From Schistosoma mansoni (taxonomy: Eukaryota; Platyhelminthes; Trematoda; Strigeidida; Schistosomatidae): a DNA stretch of 64,000 nucleotides. This document shows, one piece after another, positions 20,990 to 33,559 of this stretch; position 1 is the first letter of the stretch; every line of letters begins with the position of its first letter. The notes under the pieces were generated by a model. The model saw only the letters and a program-made list of their open reading frames with translations. It was not told the origin of the DNA and ran no database searches. The DNA lies in the NCBI RefSeq assembly GCF_000237925.1, contig NC_031495.1:42900200-42964199 (forward strand), written 5' to 3'. The position numbers and the translations under genes were made by a program.

Positions 20990-22870
20990 AACTAGAGCAA
21001 ACTTGTCTAGTAGCAAGTGAACAAATGGTTCAAATGGTCCTGGACGAATTAGAAGAAGCTTTCGCTTTACAGGCTTCCGTATCTAGTAGCAGTGAATCAC
21101 TGGTACCTTCAGGTAGGAAGCTAGATATGTTAACGGTGAAAGAGGAAAAAGATAAAAGGTTGGCAAATAGTAGTAAGATACTATCCCTAGTCCTTAAGAA
21201 TATGTCAAGTTTCCTCTCAAATGACTCCCGGAAAGGCGCTTGGACTAGGTCAGCTGGCAAGGAATTCTTACATTTGACTACACTTAAAGAGTAGGAAGTG
21301 TGTCTATGGTCCATTCTGCTATGTCGTGTCTCCAGTTTCTGGATGTTACCCGACTAACCCTAGGGCCCTTGGGTTTGTGTTGGGACTAAGCTTAAGTAGG
21401 TATTTAAGGGGATGTCCAGAAGAGTTTAGGATGCTGTAAGCCATCAGGAGGTCACCTCTAAGGCACCTGTACCCTAATGAGTAAAGGTTCAGTGATTGGA
21501 GGCACTCTTCACAAGGCTCGAATCTGAGTCCCAGAAATGATTTCGTGACTCGACGTTGGATTCGTTCCAGAGTGTCCTTATCCTTTTGGAGTGATGGAGG
21601 GTAGGCTATGTTACCGTACTCTGGATGAGGACGAATAAAACAGTTGAAGATCAGGTTGAAAGTTCCTTCATTGAGCTGGCAGAAAATGTGCTTCGACGTT
21701 GCAAATACAAAGTTTGCTCAGAAGGAATTTTTGTCATAGATAGAGTAAGAATTTAGATCGTGCGATACCAACACTTCTAGATCTTTTACAAATTGAGACA
21801 CCTCTAGAGGTGAGTTACTTAACTTGTATTCATAGCCTGCAACATGTCTCAGACGGCTAACTTTACGCTTCGAAGTGTCATAGGAAAATCAATTGTCATT
21901 CGCCCAACTTCTTGTTCTGTGTTCATAAACACGCCTATAAAGCTATTTACGTATTTAGCGTCCCCTTCATTTCTACATCCTTAGTTTCTTCCTTTTCTTC
22001 TTTAAAGTGAATTCAATATCCTTCCCAACTACACAGAACCTGATTTATTATTATTCTATTATTATTATTTTATTTTTCTTTACTTTTTGGTACTGAAGCC
22101 TGTCACCTCTTGTTGCTTTTGTGCATATATTCCATACTTTTTTGAATTGCCTGTATGCATTGTTGTTACCAGTTCGTTTGTATTCCGCCCAGCAGTGCCT
22201 TTTGCGGCTGAGCAAACGAAGAATGCGGTTCTTTATGACTGTATGATGCTTGTAGATTTTGAGGACCGTTAGCGGAACAGACCGCTTTGTAGTATATAAG
22301 ATCATGTGCAGTAAGAAATCCCAATTGACATCTACACGAAGTTAAGGGTGAACTTCCCAGTTCACTTGCCATAGTTTTTCTGTAAAGCTGACACATCCAA
22401 CCGTTCGAAATTACAGAGCCTGTTGTCGGTAGGATGCCTTAGCTCAGTTTCGCAGATAAAACTGAAAGCTATGGCGGCGTGATCACTTTTACTCAAGGGA
22501 ACCAATAGTGAGAGGTTGTCAACTAAGAATTTTTCTTTCGTAAATACGCAGGCTAAGTGTGATGGCGTCTGACTGTTTCTCCAACGAGTTGCCGACTTCA
22601 CATTTTCGAATAATCCCAGGTCACCGATGAGGTTGAAGAACAGAGCTTCAATAGAGTTGTCACCTCCAATGTATATATGTTCCACGAAGTTGATTCTAGG
22701 AAGATTGAAGTCTGGTGGAATCAGGATATGAGTGAATTCGAGAAGCATAGAGCGGGATAACCCTTCCAGCATGCGATTGTCGTACTGGATGTCAGCAAGG
22801 ACTTCCTGTAGATGACTCCAGCTAGACACCTTGAGGTGGTTGACAACCTTACTCAGCACAATACACATTC
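20990..22870 (-). mobile_element. CR1-like LINE, internally deleted
   Basis: On the minus strand the order is: endonuclease C-terminal half (22868-22362, with PPDFNLPRINF, GGDNSIEALFFNL, ATRW and SDHA); the linker between endonuclease and RT (22305-22051, CWAEYKRTGNNNAYRQFKK); the RT C-terminus (about 21860-21300, with RPHPEYGNIAYPPSL, LERIQRRVTK and LGYRCLRGDL); and the far C-terminus (21280-21150, NSLPADLVQAPFRESFERKLD). The RT catalytic core is absent, so the copy is dead. Confidence 0.85.
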
Positions 22871-23539
22871 ATCAGGATTGATAAGCTCTTGATTGTGCAC
22901 TTGATATCCTTCTGTAGTGGTATTTGTCCCTACCACACAATCCTCAAAGCTGAACATAAGATAACTGGGAAAATGCATATTCAACAATTAACACGAAGAG
23001 AAGATAAATAATGGAAAAGGCAGGAAGAATTAGTTGGATAAATCGGATGGCATGGCCCGACTTCTCAGACGTGGTCATTCTTTATAACTCGTCTTTATTC
23101 TCATTAAATATATTATCTTCAGCCTAAATGTGTTCTTCAGAGGTACTATAATGTCATATTGTCAATTGTTTGAGATACGATGAGCCAGTGAGGACAATGA
23201 TGTGACTTCCACGTAAGATCTTATAGACTAGGTAGTCAAAAAATGACATATCTAACATTTGAAGATCAGGTCTATCATTATGATGGTACTAATAACAAAA
23301 CAGGTCATAACTCTACACTTCGAAGCAAGATCGCATTTATAAGGCTACTCCACCGTCCGTTTCCGTTTTCCTGTCATTGTGAAAATGTTATATCTTGTGG
23401 TTGAGTGGATGCCTAGTTAGTGTATGACGTGATAAGACCGCTTAACAAGACAGAAATCCTTAGTGCCAATTTTACCATGAAATCAGACCGAGGAAGCTAC
23501 ATGTGCGAGACACTGTTCCACTTTGACGTCAGCTGATGA
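22871..23539. other. Intergenic, unassigned
   Basis: I see no gene or clear repeat. Confidence 0.35.
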
Positions 23540-23945
23540 TCTCATAAATATCCCGGGTTAGCATTAGAGAAACTGAAATGCTTTGGTCCAGGATGGTCTC
23601 TAGTATGCGAAGACCTCCTTCGATTGTTCTCTAACCGTGCACAGAAGCTTGTTGTACACCAGCATGAAACCTGGCAACTGCCAAAACAACTGAGAGAGGT
23701 TATTTTTTCATCATTTGCCAAAAAAGTAGACAGGAGGGACTCAAATTGTTACAGGCCGGTTGCATTTCTATCAACATTGTCAAGGATAACAGAAGGGACG
23801 GTTTGTTACCAGGTGCGAGAACACGCGACCAGATCAAAACACTTCATGAAGATCAGAATAGGTTCAGCGAAGAGATTCTCTGCATCTTCAATCTTCTGCT
23901 GGCATGAGACAGCTGGATAAGTTGTTGCGACAAAACGATACGGGT
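23540..23945 (+). mobile_element. CR1-like LINE, RT N-terminal fragment
   Basis: The frame retains LPKQLREVIFSSFAKK, RRDSNCYRPVAFLSTLSRI and VCYQVREHATRS, as in the PIFKKGDR...NYRPVSLLST...KILE region of CR1-type RTs. It is then frameshifted and lost. Confidence 0.72.
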
Positions 23946-26900
23946 CCACGTGATATCATTCAACGTATAATAAGTCTTTAAGAGAGCCCTAGAACAATGG
24001 CGAAGCAGATGATGAACTATTGATTCAAATTCTCCCTGCCAAAATTTCATATTATATACACTTATCTTCACATGACGCAAAAAATTCATATTCTCCATGG
24101 TAATCCCGGGTAATTGCTACCACAAAGCGCCACCCAGAGCAGTTAGCCACAGAGGGCTTGGAAGTACAGCCCCTCTACTCATACAAAGACAGTCGGATGG
24201 AATTATAGCGATACTGGTCCTCATTCACGCGACGTGTGAAGTCGAACATGCGATAACCTAGAAGATTTACATTTGACATTTAACAGCATGAATTTCAGAA
24301 ATGATGAATTTGGGAGTACTCAGTCAGTCTGTCACGGCCCAGCCGTGCGATTGTGATCACTTTGGGTAACTTACTCCTCTTCATACTAAGCATATTGTTC
24401 TAACCCTGACCCACACTTTTTTTCTGAAGTACTTTACACCATATTACTGTCTGTCAATGTAGGACTGGTCGGTTTAGTAAATAATGTGACTTCTATGTCA
24501 GAACTTTTAGATTAAGTATTGGTTTCATGGCAAATCTACAATTTTGGGATTATGTCTTTTGTTCCAGTAACAGAGATGAATGCATTTATTACGGAACTAG
24601 ATCACAATTCTACACCAGCACCTAGGAATTATTTATATCAGTCTTTGAATCGTACGTGCGAGCTCACCGCGAAGTTCGCAACGTTGCCTCTATTTTTTAA
24701 AAAGGGGATGAACCTCTTAGACCAAGTATAGAGAGAAACTGATAGGTCTTGTTTATTGTCATTATTCCCCATTGCCACTGATACGTGTTGCTGATTGAAC
24801 GCTATATTCGGATCCAAGGCTAGTTTCGTAACCCCCAAGCCAGAACTACAAAGCGAATTGAATACGAGAGAAAAGGCACAAAATATGCGGGAAGCACTTT
24901 ACTCCAAAGGTTCATTTATGTACAGAAAATATTGGGCTTTTATAGTATTTAAGAAGTATTTGGGTTTTCCTGAAAATTCTAGAAAACTACTAAACATAGT
25001 AGCAGTGTAGTAATCAGCCACTCAGAACCTCTACATGTGACTTTTCATTTTCGCGATATTTCCCGCTAAACTTCTAATCAAACGCTAATTGGATAAAATG
25101 CTTGTCATGTCTATTGCGAGAAAGTTGCAGGATCATCCCAACAGGAACAACAAAGTTGATGACCGAGCAGGGAAGCAAGTCTTACGAAAGCAGACCTCCA
25201 TGGGTACGATTATATCGTCTGTGCCATAGCAGAACAGTAGGAGACTTTATAATGAGACACACCATAATAAGTGCATCATGTCACCTAAATTAAAACGTTC
25301 CACCAGAAACTCACCACCTCACTGCGTGCAGTAACTCCCAAAAGATTTCTCATCAAAGAGCGAAAACTCGGACATAACTCAACTCTCCTCACCGATACTT
25401 TCCATCATTTGGGATGCTCAACTAACCAAAAAATCACAAACTACCAGGTGAGTAGTTCTTGCAAGATATTTGATAAACACGTACTCACTTATGGATTATC
25501 ACCGCAATCTTTAGCCAGTTGTACCTGATGCATCCCTCGCAATCCACCTACCATTACCACTGTTAGCTTGCTTCTTCTTTGCCTTAAATCATCTCTATTT
25601 CCATCTTACTTCACACTTCGTTCTGATAACACTGTTTGGATTGTCATCCATTTAACTTACATATCTACTTACATTCTGATATATTCGTCGTATCCCGAAA
25701 TGCAGTTTTTTCTCATCTTTATTTTCCTTGCTGTCGCCAAAAAACCTGCTACCTGGTAATGTGACAACTGGTTGGTCTTAAATCCCACTACCCCGAGACA
25801 ATGAGGCTAAGTCATTGCAAAATAAACCAACCCACTAATAATTGCTAAAGTGACAAAAACAGTGCATTCCATTAGTTGGACTGCCGTCTAATAAAAATTA
25901 TCAAAGACCCGGAACCGTGCAAAAGCAAACAAATGTGACCACATGAAAATCTTTCAGTTTTTACTTGCACACAGCAACGAAACTGGACATTGAAAACCAT
26001 TGAAGGTCACTGGCATTGACAACGGTAATACCGCGACTTTTATTGACCCATATGACAGACAAACTGAGTTTATTTATTATTTTTCATACAAAATACGGGT
26101 TAAGGCTTATTAATATGAGAAATTGTTTGATAAACTAGTTTGTTTGTAAGTGGATATACAATCTGTGTATTCTGTATTCAATAAGTCTCTGATATCACCC
26201 TAATATTGTTATCAATACCAAGATTATGGGAAACCCGAGGAGGACCACATTGCAAGTTTTCGAGTTAAGTTTAGGGGAAAATAAGATAAAAATCTAAAAA
26301 CGTTTCCTCGAATCGAGGTTTTTTTTCCAAAATTTTAAGTTATTTTGGGTTAATCCCAAAAAATTTCGGCGAAAATTTTTGATTTTTCATAAGAAAACTC
26401 AGAAGTATTGGGGTTTTACTAAAGAAAGAAAACGAATGTTTCAAAAGTTTATAAAATTCTGGGGGACGTTTTGTGGAATCCATCTTTGTTCCTCGGTGAA
26501 AACCTAAAATTTATGAGAATTTCGGTGAAAACCTCGAAATTTCTCGTTTTAGGACAACACACGGATTTCATTGAGAGGTACCTAAACTTCTCTGTGAACA
26601 TAAACGTTTTTTTTTCAGTTAATTCCCCAAACTTGACGCAGTTCTAAAACACTTCATTGTTGTCGACATCAACATGTCTGTTGTCACAAACGCACCTCAC
26701 CTGTAAAAACGTCTTCCACTGAGCTGAGTTAACGAGTCTCAAAAACAGCATAGTGTGAACACGCAACCGCAGTTTATTCAACTCACCGAACTGGTCCTAT
26801 CTTGCCAGCATTTGAAATAACAAACGAAATCAATGAGTACAGCCATAGTTTAAAGGCTGATACGTTATAAGTGAGACTTTTATTTAAAATATTTTTGATA

Positions 26901-28003
26901 CTGATGAATTTTTCACAACTCATTTACGAACCATTTTTGATTCTAATTAGAACCATAAGTATGTGTAAATTGTATTTATTCAAACTACATATCACAAATA
27001 TATGTGACTTTGATATACTGTTAGGTTTCATTATGATTACGATCTTAAAAATGATGAGTTGTGCGCTTTTTTCACTCCATTCACTGATAAACCCTTTGTA
27101 TTGTCTTTGGAAAATTAGTTGAAGTCATTTTAGCAGATCTTCTTGGTATTTGGAGTGCACATAGTTACCAGACCTAAAAATCTTGGTTTTGGTCTTTAGT
27201 AACAAAGCCATTGTGTCAGTTGAATTTTTCTTATCCTTGAAGCATGTTTTCGGGTGAAAGCCAAGTATCACCTTCATGATGTTCACTGATGAAGCTACCA
27301 TCAGTCGTTCGAGTATTGCGCTAAAGCCACTGCCCATCTGTGAGTTAAACGTGATCCCACTCTTAGCTTACTTGATCGTAATTTCTGAACCTTCCTGTGA
27401 TGGCCTTGGGGATAGTTATTTCCGAAGGGGAACAAAATTTAACAACACATTGACCCAAAAATCATCATTTGGCATGAGGAGCGCCAATGGTCAGCTTGGA
27501 TTCTTTCATGAGATAAGGGGAAAAGAGTTCAGCGTCTTAAGCGCTCATCTTAGGAGAGTCCGGAGAGACGCGTAGGGTTTATTTGTCATTAAACAATTAA
27601 GACTACTTTTTATACTCACCTCTGTCTTCAAGCCATTTTTGAATCTAAACTTTCAGATATCTTTTATCAAATAATGACTTTTTTATCCTGAATATTCCTG
27701 AATTCTCTGAAGCCGATACAAACCAGAAGGCATAGAAATCTAATTTCTGTATTGTTAGGCAGCCTGTTGTGAATGTGTACTTTTAGACTGCTTAATCACA
27801 ACAACTTGAAATGACATGGCTTCCGGTTAGTTTTTTTTATAGCAAACACAACCTCTCATTAACTATAAAAAAGGTTTCGACGAATCAGCCAATATCCTGA
27901 TGGTAAACGATGCTGTTGATCGTTATGGATTTTTCGAAGGTGAACAATTCTGCGAAGCAAACATGCGGTAAGGCGAATCATCAGGTTAAACCAAAATACG
28001 CAG
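23946..28003. other. Intergenic or 5' intron of the TBC gene, mostly unassigned
   Basis: No exon can be supported here, although the first coding exon(s) of the TBC gene should lie here or further upstream. About 25080-25480 is less AT-rich and may be an old repeat. About 26210-26600 is unusual (see findings). Confidence 0.35.
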
Positions 28004-28214
28004 GAAACTTTCTGAATCCTCTTTGAATAAAATACGACAGAAAGAATTGAAATGGCAAAATATGCTAACTGAATGGGATAAATGGATGTATCATAAAACA
28101 GATCGGGTGAGAAATCAGTGTCGGAAAGGCATTGCACCTGCTATACGTCCAAGAGTGTGGAAATATCTCTGTGGTAGCCATCAAATAATGCATATGGAAC
28201 GTGGAAAATATCAG
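28004..28214 (+). CDS. TBC1D10: TBC1D10-type Rab GAP, exon with TBC-domain start
   Basis: The exon is 211 nt, with acceptor tacgcag at 28001-28003 and donor GTAAGG. The 70 residues carry IRQKELKWQNMLTEWDKWM then NQCRKGIAPAIRPRVWKYL, matching the (I/V)(L/I)RQRE-KWLDML-NWDKW and CRKGIPPSLRG-RAW signatures of TBC1D10 proteins. These proteins speed GTP hydrolysis by Rab GTPases at membranes and the cell cortex. The exons at 28004, 29891, 31267, 33272, 35466 and 38379 join in frame with matching phases. The usual upstream DKYGF motif exon was not found, nor the C-terminal tail. Confidence 0.9.
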
Positions 28215-29890
28215 GTAAGGTCTAAACATATACACAAAATATGTAGACTTTCACTTTCCAGAGAAAATATCACTTAAATATAATGTAAAAGACTTATAAA
28301 ATAAATTTTTGGGTTACCTAGGTATTATCACTGGTAAGGATAACTAGTAAGATGACTTTCGGTTCGCATTTATATTTTTTAATATTCAGCCTCTCTGACA
28401 ATAAAGATATTTAGATATTAACAAACACATGATAATTATCATAGGCTGAGGTGTTTTGAGTTGATTTGCCCCATGAAATTATCTTGATAATTAGATTATA
28501 GATTCATGATGTAGGGAAAGTCGTCAGTGTTTTAGTAGTTGAGTTTGCAAAAGGTAAACCCTAGTCGTCACCTGTTGCAGCTTAAACTTGTTTAAATTGA
28601 AACCCATCTTGAATATCACTTGTAAAGATCATAAGCTACTTAGTCTATGTTAGTCGCTGCATGCATTATCTCTGTGTGGATTATATCTATTTAAGAATAT
28701 GACTATTTGTTTATCTGTTGATACAAAGATGTGTCTGGAGAGTGGAACATGGACGTTTGCAGCTAAAATAAAATGTTTATGGTGCCATATATGTCCGAGA
28801 CTAGAATAATCTGCTCTTGATTTCACTGTTTATATATTTATCCATTCCTTTGCTTCAACTTAGTCAATAAAAAATCTACTCAGATACAAAAATATTTCAA
28901 TCATTTCCCACGGCTTCCTACAGAGCGCCAGTGAATCTAGGAGTAGTACCTTACACTTTTTAAATAAATCAGAAGGCGCACTTCAACAATTTCTGCATCC
29001 TGATTATGGTATTTTCATACAGAGTGTAGGCAAACCTTTCTTCAACATAGGACCGCAGAGTAGTTCTATCTAATGGGGCCCAAGATGACCTTGCCGTTGA
29101 TGAGCTCAGCGATTTCCACCAGTAGAAAATTCGGTAGTGTCCAAGCACTTATTGAAGCGTGAGGACTTGATTAATGTGTCCTCAATGTCAACAAAAATGG
29201 AACGGAACCCAAATTTTTAAGCTGTATGGGAATAAAACTCCCATTATTATTGCTAAATTATTTTTCTATAACAGTCAAATACTGTTTATTGTTTCAATCC
29301 ATTTTCAGTCTTATTAACATCTTTAATGGGAAAACAGAGTACACGCTCTTCTATCCTCCCCACCTTTTTTAACATAATATAATCAGTGTAAGAGAAAGCC
29401 TTGACAGACAATAGTTTTTCAAGTAGGAAACCTGTAGAGATTTTACATTTTGAAAACATTTTTGATTGCAGACTTACTTTAGATGAAGGGCCATTAGAAA
29501 TTCAAGAACACATGAAAGATATTTTTTCGTGGCTTGAGACTTCTAAACAGTGTACACCAACTAACCAGAAATCATGCGATATACCTTCAGGTCTAAGAGA
29601 CGGAAGGGGACTTTAAATCCACTAAGTTAGAATTTATTAGTTCATACTCTCAACGTTAGTCGATTCTCAATTGATTACCGTTTGGTTCATTCGGTGATTT
29701 TCGTCCCACTCCTAACATGGTTGAACTTCGCCAGTCATGCTGAATTTTTTCAAAAATAAAGGCTCTTGCAACTGCAAAAGTAGCTAATTTATTATGAACA
29801 CCTTGGTACATTAGTGACCAGTGTAGACGAACAGTCTTTCTGCAACCTGTTTTTCTCAACTACTAATTTTCTTATTTAAACCGTACTCAG
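28215..29890 (+). other. TBC gene intron
   Basis: The exons on each side are both phase 0 here, so no coding exon is required between them. A 71-codon open frame at 29401-29616 has no domain signal. Confidence 0.55.
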
Positions 29891-29997
29891 GTACTCTTGA
29901 GAATGCCGGGTGATCCGAAGATAATTTCACAAATCAAATTAGATGTTGATAGACAGTTGCCTAATCACGTACTTTTTGCTATAAGCCATGGTATAGG
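29891..29997 (+). CDS. TBC1D10: TBC1D10-type Rab GAP, exon with Arg finger
   Basis: The exon is 107 nt (35 codons plus GG). It encodes MPGDPKIISQIKLDVDRQLP; IKLDVDR fits the IxxDxxR arginine-finger motif of active TBC domains. PGDPK is typical of TBC1D10. Confidence 0.9.
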
Positions 29998-31266
29998 GTA
30001 AGTCAAGTTTGCCATTAATTAACAGTAGTCACTACACTAGCCGTCTTTGATTAGACATATTTCACTCACATAGATCAAAGCATAATATTGAAAATTTTCT
30101 CATATTTAGTGTCGAACTGAATTGCCAACTCAATAGATCATACTGTGCATGACGCTTATCAAAGTATAACAGTTTAAATAGTTTGGTTATGCACAGAGCA
30201 GAAAACAAAATCACTGTTTTCCAGTATTATAACTTAAAGTTTCATCTGATAGTAGCGCTGGTGAAAATTTAAGAGTCTGGTTAGCAAGACAATCAATTAG
30301 AAAGTCGATATTTTCCTGAGCTGTTAGCTCTACATATGTTAAGCTAATAAACTTTTTGGTGTAATCTGGGGAAAACTTTGACATGACTTGTGAAATTTTG
30401 AAGGGTGTAGAAGGAGAAGTAAAGAGAACAACTGTTTACGGGGGAGCCAAGTGTCTTACTCAGGGCTCTGAATACTACGAAGATGATGCAACGCAAGAAT
30501 ATCCATCAGTTTTCTGTATTGATAAAAAGATAGGATGGATGCTGTTGTATGTGTTTCGTGCTTGAACAATCATTGTTGGTGAACTGGATTTGAGAAAATT
30601 GACTGTGCATCCAATTTTACCAAAATGTCGAATTTCAAGTTAGCTGAAGAGCCAGAATCGGGATAACTTCAAATTAAGTTTTGAACATTAAAGACGGTGA
30701 TGGGGCGAGCGTTTTGTCACAAGTGAGAGACATCTTCAAATGGATGGAGTTGATATGCGTCACATTTTATAAAGAAACATTATGAAGACCTAAACTCTTG
30801 TATTCACTAGAGAGACCAGTATGCGATTACATGTGAGAAAATATACTGATCAAAGACATATGACATAATCATTATTATGTTTCTCTATCGTACAAAGGAA
30901 TAGTTTTAGAAACCAGCTACTTGTCGAAGCGTACAAGTCTATCAAACCTGGAACAAAGGACAAACTACGAAATGCAACTGGAATAACCTGGTTTTGCTAT
31001 GAGAATTTAGTAGACTTGTGCAATAATAAGTAACATAGTACAAAATTATATCAGTTTAAATCACCATGTTTCAAAACGGGTTATTGAAAGATAGTCGGCA
31101 AAACAGTGTAGATATTAACATGGGTAAAAGGAAGTAAACGTGCACAGAATAATGAGGCATTTAAGATTTAGTATAAACTATCTATTTCGATACTTTGACT
31201 TAACCATCCACTATTTTGAAAAATCTTCGACACAGTTATTTCTCTCAATTTTTATTCACTTATTAG
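29998..31266 (+). other. TBC gene intron
   Basis: A split Gly codon joins the flanking exons. A short open frame at 30383-30565 has no support as an exon. Confidence 0.6.
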
Positions 31267-31447
31267 AAGGGCGTCTCTGTTCAATGTACTCAAAGCATAT
31301 TCTCTGCTACATCCAGCTACTGGCTATTGCCAAGCTCAAGCACCGATTGCTGCAGCGCTACTTATACATATGCCAGAAGAGGATGCATTTTGGACATTTG
31401 TCTGTTTATGCAACCGATATATGACCGATTATTTTAAATCAGATCTT
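31267..31447 (+). CDS. TBC1D10: TBC1D10-type Rab GAP, exon with Gln finger
   Basis: The exon is 181 nt. It encodes [20 protein letters not shown] and continues [23 protein letters not shown] is the YxQ glutamine-finger motif, so the GAP keeps both catalytic residues. This stretch is close to vertebrate TBC1D10A ([21 protein letters not shown]). Confidence 0.93.
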
Positions 31448-32091
31448 GTAAGTCAATTATCTTACCTAATATGACTATATTTCTGTTAGAGATTGGTCAT
31501 TTATTCACTTAACTAGACCAAGAGAACTAATTGAGTAAATCGGTAATACCTATTGTTCCACTATTAAATAGAAATATTTCTATTTTCATACGTGAGAGTA
31601 TTTTACTAGGGATTCCAGATAAATACCAACAATCATTGGAAACGAATACAATTCTTTTGGCTAACCGTTTTTAAATACACCAAAAATGGAACATATTGAA
31701 GAATTTCTTACATTTAATGGTCCTGGTAGATCTGTTTAAATCAAACTTTAATATATAAAGAATTTATTTCATTTCATAGCTTCTCTTCATTCAAGATAAT
31801 CTAAATGAATTAAAAAGGTGGTTATGTGATTACAATAAAAGGGCAAGCTGAATACATGTAAAATAAAGTATTATAATCTACTGTACTGTAATTCCACTAA
31901 GAATGTTTTATTCTCTTTCACATATAGACTTCACAATGCGTATTCTTAAGACCAAATAAACAGCAATTTTCCGATTCTGTTTTGTATCCCGATTATTCAC
32001 GTTCATTTAAAAGGGAAGACGTAGTGAAAGGTGACATGATTATGAGGTGTAGATTACAGAACATGAGTAGCAGTAAATGGAAAAGTTTATA
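31448..32091 (+). other. TBC gene intron
   Basis: AT-rich and without visible repeats until the SINE R copy. Confidence 0.5.
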
Positions 32092-32607
32092 TATTTATTT
32101 AAACACATAAATTTTGGTACAAAGAGACACCAGATATATATGCGCTGCACAAGTCTCATTCGATTTGTGTGAGGGCTGTGATACTGCCCAGGTGCCCAAC
32201 CCGAAGCAGGTGGTTTTCTTAGGGGGCCACACCACGAGCATTTGACCCAAATGTCTGACCCACAAGACAGTGGAGCATCGTGAGTAGATGCAACCCCATG
32301 GTAGCTGGCGACCAACAATTGGTTCATACGCCATTTGTTCCCTGAGGATCCTGGAGCCCATGTGCACCATTGGTTTGGAATCAGGATTTTCCAACTCCCC
32401 TAGATGTACTTTCCGTGTCCACCACCCCGGTTAAAGCGCCAGACATTCGCTTCTCGTCCTCTCTATTTCGTAAACAACAGTTATGTCACGAGAAGGCAGT
32501 GAGTAAGACTTTGCTGGTAGATGTTATATACACATGGCCATGTGAGAGCATTTCGAGAGGGAGAGCGGACTCTTCCCACTCTCGGCCGTACCAGAGCATT
32601 TGGGGGC
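32092..32607 (-). mobile_element. SINE R, near-full-length copy
   Basis: Antisense in a TBC intron. The head is at 32607 (reverse complement gcccccaaatgc) and the tail (tttaaataaata on minus) is at about 32092. It differs from the 60-kb copies at many positions, so it is an older insertion. No target duplication is evident. Confidence 0.88.
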
Positions 32608-33271
32608 ATGTGATGCATAAAAATGAGACAACAATATTTTCGAGTAAAACCATTGTCACGTTTTCATGTCAATTTCTTTTTAAAAATAACATATTTACTT
32701 TGTTTTAAATAAAAAGTTTTTTTTTCAAGATTTTACTATGTGGCATAGTTTGTTACTTTTTATGTTTAATGAACTTGTTATTTTTACTACTTGAATTAGA
32801 CTTCATCTCACGTCCAACATGTTTAATTAGTATTTATTTCAGAAATCCAACAGTTATCGTCTGTTAAATTCACCGATCTACAATCAGTTTGAAAATATTT
32901 TTGGGATGTTAATGTTGACTGAGCAACCCATCTAATCGATAGTTATATTTGCCCTCGAAACGTATAGCTGTAAAAACTTCATTATTTAGGAACCAAACAA
33001 AAACCATTCAGCTATCAGGAAAAATCCTTGTTGATAGCTTTCTACTACTGCTGGCTTATATTGTAGCTATCCATTCTTTACCTGTCAGTGGTAATTATTC
33101 CTTAACCGTAGGGATTAGTTTCAATTCAGAGATATCATACTTTAATTCTCAACGGAAAACAGATACATAATTTGAGCTTTCGGTGTTTTTTATCTTTACT
33201 TTTATTCCGAAATGCATGATTGTTTTCACTTTAGTTATATTGATAACTGTTAACTTCTGATTTAATTCAAG
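32608..33271 (+). other. TBC gene intron
   Basis: I see nothing beyond AT-rich sequence. Confidence 0.5.
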
Positions 33272-33346
33272 GTACGTGTTAAAATTGAATTGAACATTTT
33301 ATTTGAATTGGTGAAGAAATATCAACCAGATATATACCATCACATG
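33272..33346 (+). CDS. TBC1D10: TBC1D10-type Rab GAP, micro-exon
   Basis: The 75-nt exon (25 codons, phase 0 at both ends) has acceptor tcaag and donor GTATGT. It encodes IELNILFELVKKYQPDIYHH, which matches the vertebrate LDGEIFFALLR...AHRHL helix of the TBC domain. Confidence 0.85.
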
Positions 33347-33559
33347 GTATGTTTTCCAGTGTATCAGTGAAATTCATTCTCTTGAGTTTGGTAAGAAAAA
33401 TGCTTGAAATATGATGATAAATAGCATATTTAATGGCCTATTAAATATCAAATAAAGGTACTTTTTTGTTAACAAGTATCATTTCGCAATGTTACCAGAT
33501 TGTTTATCCAAAACAGTTGAAACAAAAGCTTCAACTCTGATAGTTTGTTTGGATTTACC

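Noticed and set aside
27276-27575. 99-codon open frame at 27.3 kb
   Set aside because: No recognisable motif, no splice context that leads to the TBC exon at 28004, and overlapping frames on the other strand.
29401-29616. 71-codon frame in a TBC intron
   Set aside because: The exons at 28214 and 29891 join at phase 0 and continue the family alignment. An inserted exon is not needed.
30383-30565. Possible additional TBC exon
   Set aside because: The flanking exons join perfectly through a split Gly codon without it, and it has no TBC-like residues.
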